Shown piece by piece: positions 7,074-16,335 of a stretch of DNA of 64,000 bases; the stretch's first letter is position 1; each line of letters opens with the position of its first letter. The position numbers and the translations under genes were made by a program. Source of the DNA: FEB-22 sp003105195 (lineage in GTDB: Bacteria > Pseudomonadota > Alphaproteobacteria > Rhizobiales > Xanthobacteraceae); the NCBI GenBank assembly GCA_027493405.1, contig JAOSKV010000003.1, positions 124,001-188,000 on the forward strand. Direction: 5' to 3'. The notes under the pieces are model-generated. The model was not told the DNA's origin and ran no database searches. It worked only from the letters and a program-made list of their open reading frames with translations.

Positions 7074-9020
7074 ATGACGCACTTCCCAAGGCTGTTCAGT
7101 CCGGGCCGTATCGGCACCCTCGAGATCCCGAACCGCATCGTGTTCGCGGCGACGAGCTCGGAGCTCGCCGACGCGCAGGGCTTCGTGGGCGACGACGTGG
7201 CCGAGTACTATGCCGAGCGCGCGCGCGGCGGCGCCGGCCTGATCGTGGCCGAGGCCACCTATGTGGAGCAGGAGGGCAAGCGCCTGCACCACAACGCGAT
7301 GCTGCACGACGATCGGTTCATTCCGGGCCAGCGCAAGATCGTGCAGGGGGCCCATGCGGCAGGGGCGAAGATCGCCATACAGCTCAATCACGGCGGCCGA
7401 GAGTCGATTCCGGAGGTCTCGGGTTCGGTGCCGCTTGCGCCGTCGCCGCTCGCCTCGGGGTTCACCGGCGTGGGCGACGCCGTCGTGCCCCGGGAGCTCA
7501 CCATCGCGGAGATCGAGCGCATCATCGGCCGCTTCGCCGACGCCGCCGTGCGGGCGCGCGAGGCGGGCTACGACGCCGTGGAACTGCACGGCGCCCACGG
7601 CTACCTGATCGGCGAATTCTTCTCCCCGGACGCCAACCGGCGCGGGGACGAATACGGGGGAAGCGCGGAGGGCCGCGCCCGGTTCTGCGTGCGACTGGTC
7701 GAGGCGATCAAGGCGCGCCTCGGCGCGGCCTTCCCGGTGATCGTGCGGATGAACGGCCGCGATCACGTTCCGGGCGGGCTCGAGCTCGACGAAGCGATCG
7801 CAATCGCGGCGCTGCTGGAAGGGGCCGGCGCGGACTCGATCAGCGTGTCGGGGGGCGTGCACGCCTCGCGTCCCTACATGGTGATTCCCGGCATGTCGGT
7901 CGCCCGCGGGTGCTATGCGGACGCCAGCGAAGCCATGCGGCGGCGCCTCGGCGTACCGGTGATGACGGTCGGGCGGATCAACACGCCCGAGCTCGCCGAG
8001 GAGATCCTCGCCCGCGGCCAGGCCGATTTCATCTGCCTCAGCCGCGCCCTGATCGCGGATCCGTATTTCCCGGCCAAGGCCAGGGCCGGTCGTGCCGACA
8101 CGATCGCGCCGTGCATAGCCTGCAACGAGTGCATCGCCACCGTGCATCGGCACAAAGGACTGGCCTGCACGGTCAATCCCATGGTGAGCCGTGAGCTCGA
8201 GCTCAAACCGCTGCTGGCCGCCACCCCGGTCCGCAAGCGGATCGCGGTGGTGGGCGCGGGGGCGGCCGGAATGTCGGCCGCGGCCGCGGCGGCGCGGCGC
8301 GGCCACGAGGTCCACCTGTTCGAGAAGGAGGCGAGCCTCGGCGGGCAGCTGCTGCTCGCCCATCGCCCGCCGCACCGCGAGGAGATCGAGAACCTGCTGC
8401 GGCATCTCAGCGCCGAGATCGCGCGATCCGGCGTCACGGTGCATCTCAACCGCACCCTGTCGGAGCAGGAGGCGCGGGCGCTTCGTCCCGACGCCGTCAT
8501 CGTTGCGGCGGGCGCCGTGCCGCAGCTGCCGACGCTGCCCGGCGGCGACCTGCCCCACGTCCTGACCGGCTGGCGGGTCCTCGCGGGCCTCGAGGCGACG
8601 GGCCGGACCTGCGTGGTGGTGGGCGGGGGCCTGGTCGGGATGGAGGTGGCGGATCATCTGGCGGAGGAGGGCAAGGCGGTCGTGCTGATCGCGCGCTCGG
8701 AGCTCCTGAAGAAGGCGGTGCACGCCGACCGCGTCTATTTCCTCGACCGCATCGCGGCGCTCAACGTCGAGGTGCTGACCCACACGCAGGTGCTGGCGAT
8801 CGGCCCGGACTGGGTCGAGGTCGAGCCCGAAGGCCGCGTCCGGCGCCGTCTCGAGGGCGTCGACACTGTCGTGTTCTGCACCGGCTACGCACCGCGTCGG
8901 TCCGAGACCGAGACACTGGAACGCCTCGGCGTGCCCCTGCACTACGTCGGCGACGCGGCCGGGCCGCGCAAGTTCTTCCAGGCGGTCGAGGAAGGGACGC
9001 TGACCGCCCTGCACCTCTGA
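7074..9020 (+). CDS. Old Yellow Enzyme family NADH:flavin oxidoreductase with FAD/NAD domain
   Basis: 648 residues, close to 2,4-dienoyl-CoA reductase and trimethylamine dehydrogenase-like proteins. Domains: N-terminal FMN barrel (about 1-330) with HGAHGYLI and a substrate-side HGG; a 4Fe-4S motif CIACNECIATVH followed by a distant Cys; then a C-terminal FAD/NAD(P) module beginning at VVGAGAAGMSAA (about 390) with a second dinucleotide fold VVVGGGLVGMEVA. Such enzymes reduce activated C=C bonds. Last gene of the unit; operator site 2 begins two bases after its stop. Confidence 0.87.
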   Translation: MTHFPRLFSPGRIGTLEIPNRIVFAATSSELADAQGFVGDDVAEYYAERARGGAGLIVAEATYVEQEGKRLHHNAMLHDDRFIPGQRKIVQGAHAAGAKIAIQLNHGGRESIPEVSGSVPLAPSPLASGFTGVGDAVVPRELTIAEIERIIGRFADAAVRAREAGYDAVELHGAHGYLIGEFFSPDANRRGDEYGGSAEGRARFCVRLVEAIKARLGAAFPVIVRMNGRDHVPGGLELDEAIAIAALLEGAGADSISVSGGVHASRPYMVIPGMSVARGCYADASEAMRRRLGVPVMTVGRINTPELAEEILARGQADFICLSRALIADPYFPAKARAGRADTIAPCIACNECIATVHRHKGLACTVNPMVSRELELKPLLAATPVRKRIAVVGAGAAGMSAAAAAARRGHEVHLFEKEASLGGQLLLAHRPPHREEIENLLRHLSAEIARSGVTVHLNRTLSEQEARALRPDAVIVAAGAVPQLPTLPGGDLPHVLTGWRVLAGLEATGRTCVVVGGGLVGMEVADHLAEEGKAVVLIARSELLKKAVHADRVYFLDRIAALNVEVLTHTQVLAIGPDWVEVEPEGRVRRRLEGVDTVVFCTGYAPRRSETETLERLGVPLHYVGDAAGPRKFFQAVEEGTLTALHL

Positions 9021-9022
9021 TC

Positions 9023-9059
9023 GTCAACTGTTGACAGTTTGCGGGCCGGCCGATAGCTT
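9023..9059 (+). promoter_or_regulatory. GntR-type operator over the -35 box, site 2
   Basis: GTCAAC-T-GTTGAC (9023-9035) contains TTGACA (9031-9036). A TAGCTT -10-like element follows after 17 bases (9054-9059). It drives the flavoprotein and GntR genes, so the regulator would control its own synthesis. Confidence 0.75.
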
Positions 9060-9093
9060 GCCGCGGTGCATCGAGGCAAGAGGAGAGGACGAC

Positions 9094-10587
9094 ATGGCGA
9101 CAGCCACGGCTTGGGACGTGATCGTGGTCGGGGCGGGCAACGCCGCGCTCTGCGCGGCGATCTCGGCGACCGAGCAGGGTGCGAAAGTGCTGGTGCTCGA
9201 GAAGGCGCCCGAGGACGAGCGCGGCGGCAACTCCCTCTTCACGGCCGGCGGCTTCCGCTTCGTGCATGACGGGTTGGACGACCTGCGGGGCGACATCCTC
9301 CAGGACCTCTCCGAGGCCGAGGTCGCGCAGATCGTCCTGCCGCCGCTGTCGAAGGACACCTATATCGACGACCTCATGCGCGTCACCGAGAACAACTCCG
9401 ACGAGGAGCTCGCCGATATCCTGATCGGACGCTCGCGCGACACGATGCGCTGGATGCGCGGACACAATGTCCGCTTCATTCCGATGTTCGGCCGCCAGTC
9501 CTACAAGGTCGACGGCAAGCATCACTTCTACGGCGGCGTCAATATCGAGGCGGTCGGGGGCGGCTGGGGCCTGGTGGATCAGTTGATGAAGGCGGCCGAG
9601 CGTCGGGGCGTCACGATCCGCTACGACACCCGGCTCGTGAACCTGATCCAGGACCGCAAGGGCGTCGTGACCGGTGTGACCGCCAAAGGTCCGGACGGGT
9701 TCGAGGATCTGCACGGGCGCTCCGTGGTGCTCGCATGCGGCGGCTTCGAGGCCAATCCCGAGATGCGCGTGCGATTCTTCGGACCGGGCTGGGAGTTGTG
9801 CCGGGTGCGCGGCACGCGCCACAACACGGGCGACGGCATCCGAGCCGCGCTCGAGATCGGCGCGCAGCCCTTCGGCGGCTGGTCGACCTGTCACGCGGTG
9901 GCCTGGGACATCAGTGCGCCGCCGTTCGGCGACCGGACCGTCCTCGACAATTTCCAGAAGCACTCCTACCCGATCGGCATCGTCGTCAACATGCGCGGCG
10001 AGCGTTTCCTGGACGAGGGGGCGGACTACCGCAACCACACCTACGCCAAGTACGGGCGCGAGATCATGAAGCAGCCGAAGCGCGCGGCCATGCAGATCTT
10101 CGACGCGAAGACCATCGGCATGGTGCGCGACGAATACCGCATCCGCCAGGTCACCAAGGCGGAAGCGGACAGCATCGCCGAGCTCGCGCAGAAGCTGGAG
10201 ATCGACGTCGAGGGCCTGACGCGCACGGTGGAAGACTTCAACCGGGCCTGCCAGCCGGGCAACTACAATCCCTCGATCCTGGACGGGAAGGGCACCAAGG
10301 GGATCACGCCGCCCAAGTCCAACTGGGCGCTGCCGATCGACACGCCTCCTTATACGGGGTTCGTCGTCACTTGCGGCATCACCTTCACGTTCGGCGGCCT
10401 GAGGATCAACGCGAATGGCGAGGTTCTGGACCTGGTGGACCGGCCGATCCCGGGTCTCTATGCGGCGGGCGAGCTCGTCGGAGGAATCTTCTACGAGAAC
10501 TATCTCGGCGGCGCCGGATTGATGTCGGGAGCGGTGTTCGGTCGCTTGGCTGGACAGAGCGCCGGGCAGCATTCTAGGGTTGCATGA
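9094..10587 (+). CDS. FAD-dependent dehydrogenase, TcuA (tricarballylate dehydrogenase)-like
   Basis: 497 residues. N-terminal FAD motif VVGAGNAALCAA, RGGNS segment, and a C-terminal GLYAAGE...GGAG signature put it in the fumarate reductase/succinate dehydrogenase flavoprotein family; the whole resembles TcuA, which oxidises tricarballylate to cis-aconitate. Start ATG follows AGGAGAGG. No signal peptide, so it is cytosolic. No separate TcuB-like Fe-S partner is encoded in the window, so its electron acceptor is unknown. It could also act as a 3-ketosteroid-dehydrogenase-like enzyme on another substrate. Confidence 0.8.
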   Translation: MATATAWDVIVVGAGNAALCAAISATEQGAKVLVLEKAPEDERGGNSLFTAGGFRFVHDGLDDLRGDILQDLSEAEVAQIVLPPLSKDTYIDDLMRVTENNSDEELADILIGRSRDTMRWMRGHNVRFIPMFGRQSYKVDGKHHFYGGVNIEAVGGGWGLVDQLMKAAERRGVTIRYDTRLVNLIQDRKGVVTGVTAKGPDGFEDLHGRSVVLACGGFEANPEMRVRFFGPGWELCRVRGTRHNTGDGIRAALEIGAQPFGGWSTCHAVAWDISAPPFGDRTVLDNFQKHSYPIGIVVNMRGERFLDEGADYRNHTYAKYGREIMKQPKRAAMQIFDAKTIGMVRDEYRIRQVTKAEADSIAELAQKLEIDVEGLTRTVEDFNRACQPGNYNPSILDGKGTKGITPPKSNWALPIDTPPYTGFVVTCGITFTFGGLRINANGEVLDLVDRPIPGLYAAGELVGGIFYENYLGGAGLMSGAVFGRLAGQSAGQHSRVA

Positions 10588-10660
10588 GAGTTCATTCGGT
10601 TGGACTCGGCAAGCGCCGCCGCAGACCGGCGAGGGCGGTGACGAGCCAGAAGGGCGTTCG

Positions 10661-11458
10661 ATGAGGGGCATGCTGGACGACAAGGTGCAGGCGCAATCGC
10701 TCGTCGACGTCGTCGCGGAGCGAATCGAGGCCGCGATCATCAGCGGGGCCCTGGAGCCGGGCAGCCGGCTCAGCGAGCAAGCGCTCGCCGCGTCGCTGGG
10801 CGTGAGCCGGGGGCCGCTGCGCGAGGCGATCCGCAGGCTGGAAGGGCGCAAGCTCCTGCAACGCACGCCGAACATCGGCGTGCGCGTCGCCGCCCTGACG
10901 CTCAAGGACCTGAACGAGATCCTGCAGGTGCGGGAGGCGCTGGAAGGCATGGCCTGCGCGCTCGCAGCGCAAAACATGACGGATGACGAGATTGTGGCGC
11001 TGCGGGAGCTGCTCGACCAGCACCAGCAGCAGAAGAGCGTGCAGGAAGGGAAGGGTTATTACCAGGAGTCCAAGGACTTCGACTTCCACTTCCGGATCGT
11101 CACGGGAAGCCGAAACGACCGGCTCGTGCAGATGCTGTGCGGCGACCTCTACTACCTGCTGCGCATCTACCGCTACAAGTCCAGCACCAAGCCCGGACGC
11201 GCCATGAAGGCGCTGCAGGAGCACAAGGAGATCGCAGCGGCGCTGGCGCGACGCGATGCAGTGGCGGCCGAGCAGAGGATGCGCGAGCACCTGCGCAACG
11301 CCCGCGCCTACGTGGAAGAACAGCTCGCAGCCGGGGCCGCGGACATCGGCGCGGCCGCCGCGGCCGGGCCGGATCGCAGGCCGGCGCGAAAGTCGGGGCC
11401 GCGGTCCGCGCGACGTGTCGGCACCCTCCGCCCGGCAGCCGCCGAGCGGCGGCGCTGA
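10661..11458 (+). CDS. GntR family transcriptional regulator, FCD subfamily
   Basis: 265 residues. An N-terminal winged helix (about 12-75, with LSEQALAASLGVSRGPLREAIRRLE) is followed by an FCD ligand domain whose metal residues are visible: Asp139/141, His143, His188 and His210. The last 50 residues are Ala/Arg-rich and probably disordered. FCD regulators bind short dyads with GT...AC halves and respond to organic acids, so this is the best candidate to bind the four GTCAAC-N-GTTGAC sites. Start at MRGM; MLDD nine bases later is possible. Confidence 0.9.
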   Translation: MRGMLDDKVQAQSLVDVVAERIEAAIISGALEPGSRLSEQALAASLGVSRGPLREAIRRLEGRKLLQRTPNIGVRVAALTLKDLNEILQVREALEGMACALAAQNMTDDEIVALRELLDQHQQQKSVQEGKGYYQESKDFDFHFRIVTGSRNDRLVQMLCGDLYYLLRIYRYKSSTKPGRAMKALQEHKEIAAALARRDAVAAEQRMREHLRNARAYVEEQLAAGAADIGAAAAAGPDRRPARKSGPRSARRVGTLRPAAAERRR

Positions 11459-11487
11459 GGCGTATCCCGGAAGTCGGGCAGGCCGCT

Positions 11488-11502
11488 GCGCCGTTACGGC
11501 GC
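11488..11502 (+). terminator. GC hairpin after the GntR gene
   Basis: GCGCCG-TTA-CGGCGC forms a tight stem in the 157-base gap between the convergent GntR and PrpB-like genes. No T-run follows, so termination is only suggested. Confidence 0.35.
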
Positions 11503-11615
11503 GAGGCCCGGGGCCCCCAGGTCGGGTAGCAATTGGCCGTGCAATGACGCCGTCTCGCGCAGATGCGAGATCGATGCCGCGCATGACGGGCTATCGCTGC
11601 GGACCGGGAGTCGTT

Positions 11616-12547
11616 CTAGCCTTCGACGGATTGCGGCGGCGGGGCGGCAGGGACGACGGACTCCACGATCGAGGAGTCGAGCGCCTCGTACTGGTGATAG
11701 CCGATGGTCGCGTAGAGTTCGGCGCGGGTCTGCATGCGGTCGACGAGGCGATGTGTCCCGCCGTCGTCGCGGATCGCGACATAGAGGTCAGCGTGGGATC
11801 TCGCCGCCATGCGCAGCGCGCTGACCGGCCAGATCACCATCTTGTAGCCGAGAGCCTGGAACTCCGCCGTGGTCAGGAACGGCGTGCGCCCGAATTCGGT
11901 CATGTTCGCGAGCAACGGCACGTCGATCGCCTCGGCGAAGCGCCGGAAGGCCTTGGCATCGGCGAGCGCCTCGGGAAACACGGCGTCGGCGCCGGCCTCC
12001 ACGTAGAGGCGCGCGCGCGCGATCGCGCCTTCGAGGCCCTCGCTTTCGGCTGCGTCGGTGCGGGCGACGATATAGAGGTGCCGGCGTGCCTTGGCGGCGG
12101 CCGCGATCTTGGCCGCCATGTCGCGCGGCGTGGCGAGTTTCTTGTCGTTGAGATGGCCGCACTTCTTCGGCAGCAGCTGGTCCTCGATCTGCACCGCGGC
12201 GGCGCCGGCGTCCTCGAAGGCGCGTACCATGTGCATCGCGTTCAATGCCCCCCCAACCCGGGGGGGCCCGCGCCCAGGGGGGGGGGGGGCCGGGCGGCGC
12301 GGGCGACCTGGCGCACGAAGAAGCAGACGTCGTCGACTGTCAGGATGCCGAGATCGGGAAGGCCCATGGAGGCGGACATGGCAGCCCCCGACAGATAGAG
12401 CGCCTCGAAACCCGCGGCCTTGGCCTGCAGGGCCGCGAGCCCGTTGTAGGCGCCCGGGATCTGCAGGATGCCGGGACGCTCAAGGAGCCTACGGAAGCGC
12501 GTGCCGGCGGCCTCCGCCGGCAGACTGTCAGCAAGCAGGTAGGTCAT
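11616..12547 (-). pseudogene. PrpB-like isocitrate lyase/PEP mutase family protein, broken by a low-complexity patch
   Basis: The N-terminal part (from 12547, after GGAGG) and the C-terminal part (to 11616) are in different frames. Together they read as a methylisocitrate-lyase-like protein of about 310 residues: PGAYNGLAALQAKAAGFEA, then the catalytic KKCGH after QIEDQLLP. The segment that should carry the magnesium motif DxDTGFG is replaced by a run of C and G (12248-12295, including 13 consecutive G), translating as Pro/Gly. Because flanks are intact, a sequencing or assembly error is likelier than true decay. Expected role: retro-aldol cleavage of a tricarboxylate. Same strand as, and 40 bases downstream of, the aldehyde dehydrogenase. 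Confidence 0.75.
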
Positions 12548-12587
12548 CGCACCTCCGAAATCGGTCGGCCCAACGCGGACGCACCGG

Positions 12588-14066
12588 TCAGGCCTTCACC
12601 GCGAACGGATCGCGCTTCTCGTCGGAGAAATCGATCATGACGTTCTTGGTGGTCGTGAACTCGAGAAGGCCTTGCTCGCCGCGCTCGCGGCCAAAGCCGC
12701 TGTTCTTGACGCCCCCGAAGGGCGCCTGCGCCGCGACCATGCGATAGGTATTGACCCAGACCACGCCCGTGCGCATGGCGCGGATCATCCGCATGGCCCG
12801 CGACACGTCGCGGGTCCACACGCCGCAGGCGAGCCCGTAGGGGGACGCGTTGCCGATCTCGACGGCCTCCTCCTCCTCGTCGAAGGGGATCACGGAGAGG
12901 ACCGGCCCGAAGATCTCCTCCTGCGCGACGCGCATGCTGTTGGCGACGTCGGCGAAGATCGTGGGCTTGACGAAAAGGCCTTTGGCCAGGTCCCCGGAGC
13001 GGGCGGGCTCGCCGCCGGTGACGAGACGCGCGCCCTCCCGCTTGGCGACCTCGATATAGTCGAGGATGCGCCGAAACTGCGGCTCGTTGGCCGCCGTGCC
13101 CATCTCGGTGCTCGGCTTGCGCGGATCGCCCAACACGATCTTCTCGGCGCGCTCCGCCAGCCGTTGGATCATCTCCTGATAGACCGGGCGCTGCACGAGA
13201 AGGCGCGAGCCGGCGATGCAGGTCTGGCCGGTGGCCGCGAAGATGCCGGCAAGCGCGCCGACCACCGCCTTCTCGATGTCGGCGTCGGCGAAGACGATGT
13301 TGGGAGACTTCCCGCCGAGCTCGAGCGTGACCGGCCTGAGATTGCGCCCTGCCATGGAGGCGATCTCGCGCCCGACCCCCGGGCTGCCCGTGAAGCTCAC
13401 TTTGTCGATTCCCTCGGCGCCGACCAGAGCCCTGCCGACCCGGGCGTCGCCCGTGACGACGTTGATCACCCCCGGTGGAAATCCCGCCTTCTCGACGAGC
13501 CGGCAGAGCTCGAGCGTGGTCGCGGAGGCATGCTCCGAAGGCTTGACGACGACGCAATTGCCGGCCGCGAGCGCCGCTGGCAGCTTGTTGGCGAGCAGCG
13601 CGATCGGCGAGTTCCACGCCGTGATGGCGGCCACCACGCCGTAGGGCTCGCGCATCGCGAAATCGAAGATCCCGCGCTGGTCCAACGGGATCACGCTGCC
13701 GAAGATCTTGTCGGCATAGCCCGCGAAGAAACGGAAGACGCGCGCCGCATAGAACATCTGCGCGCGGGTCTCGCGGATCACCTTGCCGTTGTCGGTGGTC
13801 TCGAGGAGCGACATCCGGTCGGCATTGGCTTCGAGCAGCCCGGCCAGGCGCTCGATCAAGGTCGCGCGTTCGAGCGGGCTCGTATGCCGCCAGCCCGTCT
13901 CGAAGGCGCGGCGCGCCGCCGCGACGGCGGCCGTGACGTCCTCCTCGGCGGCGGCCGGCAACGAGGCCCAGACCTCCTGGTCGAAGGGATTGATCCCCGG
14001 AAAGGTCTCGCCCTGCGCGCCGTCCCTCCAGGATCCGTCGATGAACAACTGATACTTCTCGACCAT
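12588..14066 (-). CDS. NAD(P)-dependent aldehyde dehydrogenase
   Basis: 492 residues, full length for the family. LELGGKSPN and the catalytic-cysteine motif GQTCIAGSR are present, as are PWN-like AWNSPI and EEIFGPVLS. It resembles the betaine-aldehyde/hydroxymuconic-semialdehyde group; it would oxidise an aldehyde product to an acid. Start taken at MVEKYQLFIDG, which begins the conserved N-terminal strand; an upstream GTG at 14108 is possible. The divergent operator site 3 lies 68 bases upstream, with TTGACA, 16 bases and AACAAT on this strand. Confidence 0.9.
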   Translation of the reverse strand: MVEKYQLFIDGSWRDGAQGETFPGINPFDQEVWASLPAAAEEDVTAAVAAARRAFETGWRHTSPLERATLIERLAGLLEANADRMSLLETTDNGKVIRETRAQMFYAARVFRFFAGYADKIFGSVIPLDQRGIFDFAMREPYGVVAAITAWNSPIALLANKLPAALAAGNCVVVKPSEHASATTLELCRLVEKAGFPPGVINVVTGDARVGRALVGAEGIDKVSFTGSPGVGREIASMAGRNLRPVTLELGGKSPNIVFADADIEKAVVGALAGIFAATGQTCIAGSRLLVQRPVYQEMIQRLAERAEKIVLGDPRKPSTEMGTAANEPQFRRILDYIEVAKREGARLVTGGEPARSGDLAKGLFVKPTIFADVANSMRVAQEEIFGPVLSVIPFDEEEEAVEIGNASPYGLACGVWTRDVSRAMRMIRAMRTGVVWVNTYRMVAAQAPFGGVKNSGFGRERGEQGLLEFTTTKNVMIDFSDEKRDPFAVKA

Positions 14067-14133
14067 GCGCGAGGCTTCCGTGCCGGGGGTGGACGAACCG
14101 GTCCGCACTCATTGTTGCACAGGAGCGCAGACT

Positions 14134-14170
14134 GTCAACAGTTGACTATCCTCAGCGCGGTGTCTAGTCT
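14134..14170 (+). promoter_or_regulatory. GntR-type operator between aldehyde dehydrogenase and ABC transporter, site 3
   Basis: GTCAAC-A-GTTGAC (14134-14146). Rightward: TTGACT, 17 bases, TAGTCT (14165-14170), toward the ABC operon. Leftward: TTGACA, 16 bases, AACAAT, toward the aldehyde dehydrogenase. One repressor dimer would block both promoters. Confidence 0.75.
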
Positions 14171-14246
14171 GCGGCTGCCGGCAATGCGGGAGGCGGTCTC
14201 TTCAGGACCGGTTGGGAAATCCCGCGCGGGCTTCAGGGAGGTGACG

Positions 14247-15410
14247 ATGAGAAGGCTACTGACCGCTTTGCTGCCGCTTGCTTGCGCCCTGTCCGCGCCA
14301 GCGGCTTCCGCCGACAGCCTGAAAATCGGCGTGCTCGCCACGCTCTCGGGCGCCGGCACCGCCTGGGGAATGTCGATGCAGGGCGCGGCCGAGCTTGCCG
14401 CCGAGGCGGTCAACGCCAAGGGCGGGCTCGAGGTCGCGGGCAAGAAGTACAAGATCGAGGTCGTCGCCTACGACGACAAGTACAAGGCCGCCGACGCGCT
14501 CACCGCCATGAACCGCCTCGCCTTCGACGACGGCGTCAAGTACGTGGTCGGGCCGCTCGGCTCGGCGCCCGCCCTCGCCGTGCTCCCGGTGAGCACCGAG
14601 AACAAGATGATCACCATGACGATGGCGTTCACACCCAAGGCGCTCTCGGCCGACTTCAAGTACAGCTTCCGGCCCGTGATTCCCTCCGACGTGTTCTCGG
14701 ATCCGCAGATCAAGTGGGTGGTCGAGAAGCTCGGCGGCAAGCGCATCGGCGGGCTGTTCCCGAACGACGAGAGTGGGCAGCAGGTGGGCGCGGCCAACGA
14801 GAAGGCCTACGAAGCCGCCGGCGCCAAGTTCGTCGCCAAGGAATTCTTCGAGCGCGAGCGCGTCGACTTCGTGCCGCTGCTGACGCGCGTGCTGGCGCAG
14901 AAGATCGACGTCTTCGAGCTCAATGGCAACTCGCCGCAGACCGCCGGGCTGCTCGTCAAGCAGTTGCGCGAGATGGGCTTCAAGGGACCGATCATTCGTA
15001 CGGGCGGCGACGCGACCGCCGACATCGTCAAGGTGGCCGGCAAGGCGGCGGCCGAGAACGTCTACGTGCACCAGCCGATCGATCTCGCCTCGCCGGCGAT
15101 CCAGAACTACACCAAGCGGTTCGAGGACAAGTACAAGATCCCGCTCAATGCGTTCAGTCCGTTCTTCTACGCCAACCTGGAGATGCTGTTCGAGGCCATG
15201 CGCCGGGCCGGTACCGTGACCGATACCGACAAGGTGCGGACGGCGCTGCTGGCGCTCAAGGACTTCGACACGGTGCTCGGCAAGGTGAACTGGACCGGGC
15301 AGGCGCAGTGGAAGTCGAACCAGCAGCTCGACGCGCCGTTCTACGTCGCGGTGGTCAAGGACGGGAAGCCCGTGGTGCAGGCGAAGTGCACGCCCGCCAA
15401 GTGCCAATAA
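14247..15410 (+). CDS. branched-chain-type ABC transporter substrate-binding protein
   Basis: 387 residues with a clear Sec signal peptide (about 1-22, LLTALLPLACALSAPAASA), then a LivJ/LivK-type periplasmic domain opening with LKIGVLATLSGAGTAWG. Start ATG after GGGAGG. First gene of a five-gene transporter unit. In this protein family ligands range from amino acids to aromatic and dicarboxylic acids; the regulon suggests an acidic catabolite here. Confidence 0.9.
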   Translation: MRRLLTALLPLACALSAPAASADSLKIGVLATLSGAGTAWGMSMQGAAELAAEAVNAKGGLEVAGKKYKIEVVAYDDKYKAADALTAMNRLAFDDGVKYVVGPLGSAPALAVLPVSTENKMITMTMAFTPKALSADFKYSFRPVIPSDVFSDPQIKWVVEKLGGKRIGGLFPNDESGQQVGAANEKAYEAAGAKFVAKEFFERERVDFVPLLTRVLAQKIDVFELNGNSPQTAGLLVKQLREMGFKGPIIRTGGDATADIVKVAGKAAAENVYVHQPIDLASPAIQNYTKRFEDKYKIPLNAFSPFFYANLEMLFEAMRRAGTVTDTDKVRTALLALKDFDTVLGKVNWTGQAQWKSNQQLDAPFYVAVVKDGKPVVQAKCTPAKCQ

Positions 15411-15463
15411 CCGCCGGCGCGGGCGGCGAGCCGCCCGCGGCATTCTGACGGGATGGCGCGCGC

Positions 15464-16333
15464 ATGGATTTCTCGACACTGCTGGCGCAAGCCGCGCTGA
15501 ACGGCCTCGTCATCGGCACGATGTACATGCTGATGGCGATCGGCTTCACCCTGGTGTTCGGGATCATGCGCATCGTCAACTTCGCGCATGGCGAGTTCTA
15601 CATGCTGGGCGCCTTCTCGGCGTTCTTCACATACGCCCAGTGGGAGGTGCCGTTCGTCTTCTGCCTCGTGATCGCGGCGCTTACGATCGGCGCCCTCGGC
15701 GCCCTCGTCGAGCGCGCGATCATCCGGCCGTTCCGCAACGACGAACTCTCCGGCATGATCGCGACGCTCGGTGTGTCCGTCGTCATCCAGAACGCGGCGG
15801 TGGTCGCGTGGGGACCGACGCCCCGCGCGATGCCCAACGTGGTGGATGGCGTATTGAGCGTCGGGCCGTTCACGTTCCCGCTGTCGCGGCTCGTAGTGAT
15901 CGCCACCGCAGCGCTGATCTTCGCCGTGTTCTGGTTCTTCATGCAGCGCACGCGCACCGGCCGCGCCATGCGCGCCGTCGCGCAGGACGCCGACACGGCG
16001 CTGATCCAGGGCATCCGCGTCAACACGATCTATCCGATCGCGTTCGCGATCAGCGTGGCGTTGGCGGCCCTCGCCGGCGCACTGATGGCTCCGATCTTCT
16101 CGGTCTCGCCGTTCGTCGGCCTCACCCCGATGCTCAAGGCCTTCGTGGTCGTGATCCTGGGCGGGCTCGGTTCGGTCCCCGGCGCCGTGGTCGGCGGGCT
16201 GCTGCTGGGACTGATCGAAAGCTTCACTGCGACCGCGCTCGGCTCGCTGGTGGCCGACATCCTGCAGCTCCTCCTGGTCATCCTGATCCTGCTGGTGCGC
16301 CCCTGGGGGCTGCTCGGGCAGAAGGAAGCCTGA
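15464..16333 (+). CDS. livH: branched-chain-type ABC transporter permease LivH
   Basis: 289 residues of alternating hydrophobic helices with the family opening NGLVIGTMYMLMAIGFTLVFGIMRIVNFAHGEFYMLGA and the EAA-like loop VILGGLGSVPGAVVGG. Inner-membrane half of the transporter whose binding protein is encoded 53 bases upstream. Confidence 0.92.
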   Translation: MDFSTLLAQAALNGLVIGTMYMLMAIGFTLVFGIMRIVNFAHGEFYMLGAFSAFFTYAQWEVPFVFCLVIAALTIGALGALVERAIIRPFRNDELSGMIATLGVSVVIQNAAVVAWGPTPRAMPNVVDGVLSVGPFTFPLSRLVVIATAALIFAVFWFFMQRTRTGRAMRAVAQDADTALIQGIRVNTIYPIAFAISVALAALAGALMAPIFSVSPFVGLTPMLKAFVVVILGGLGSVPGAVVGGLLLGLIESFTATALGSLVADILQLLLVILILLVRPWGLLGQKEA

Positions 16334-16335
16334 TC

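Noticed and set aside
3995..7138. Very long open frame on the minus strand, opposite the epimerase-PrpF genes
   Set aside because: It is antisense to three well-conserved genes, rich in Arg/Ala/His/Asp without domain motifs; an artefact of high GC content.
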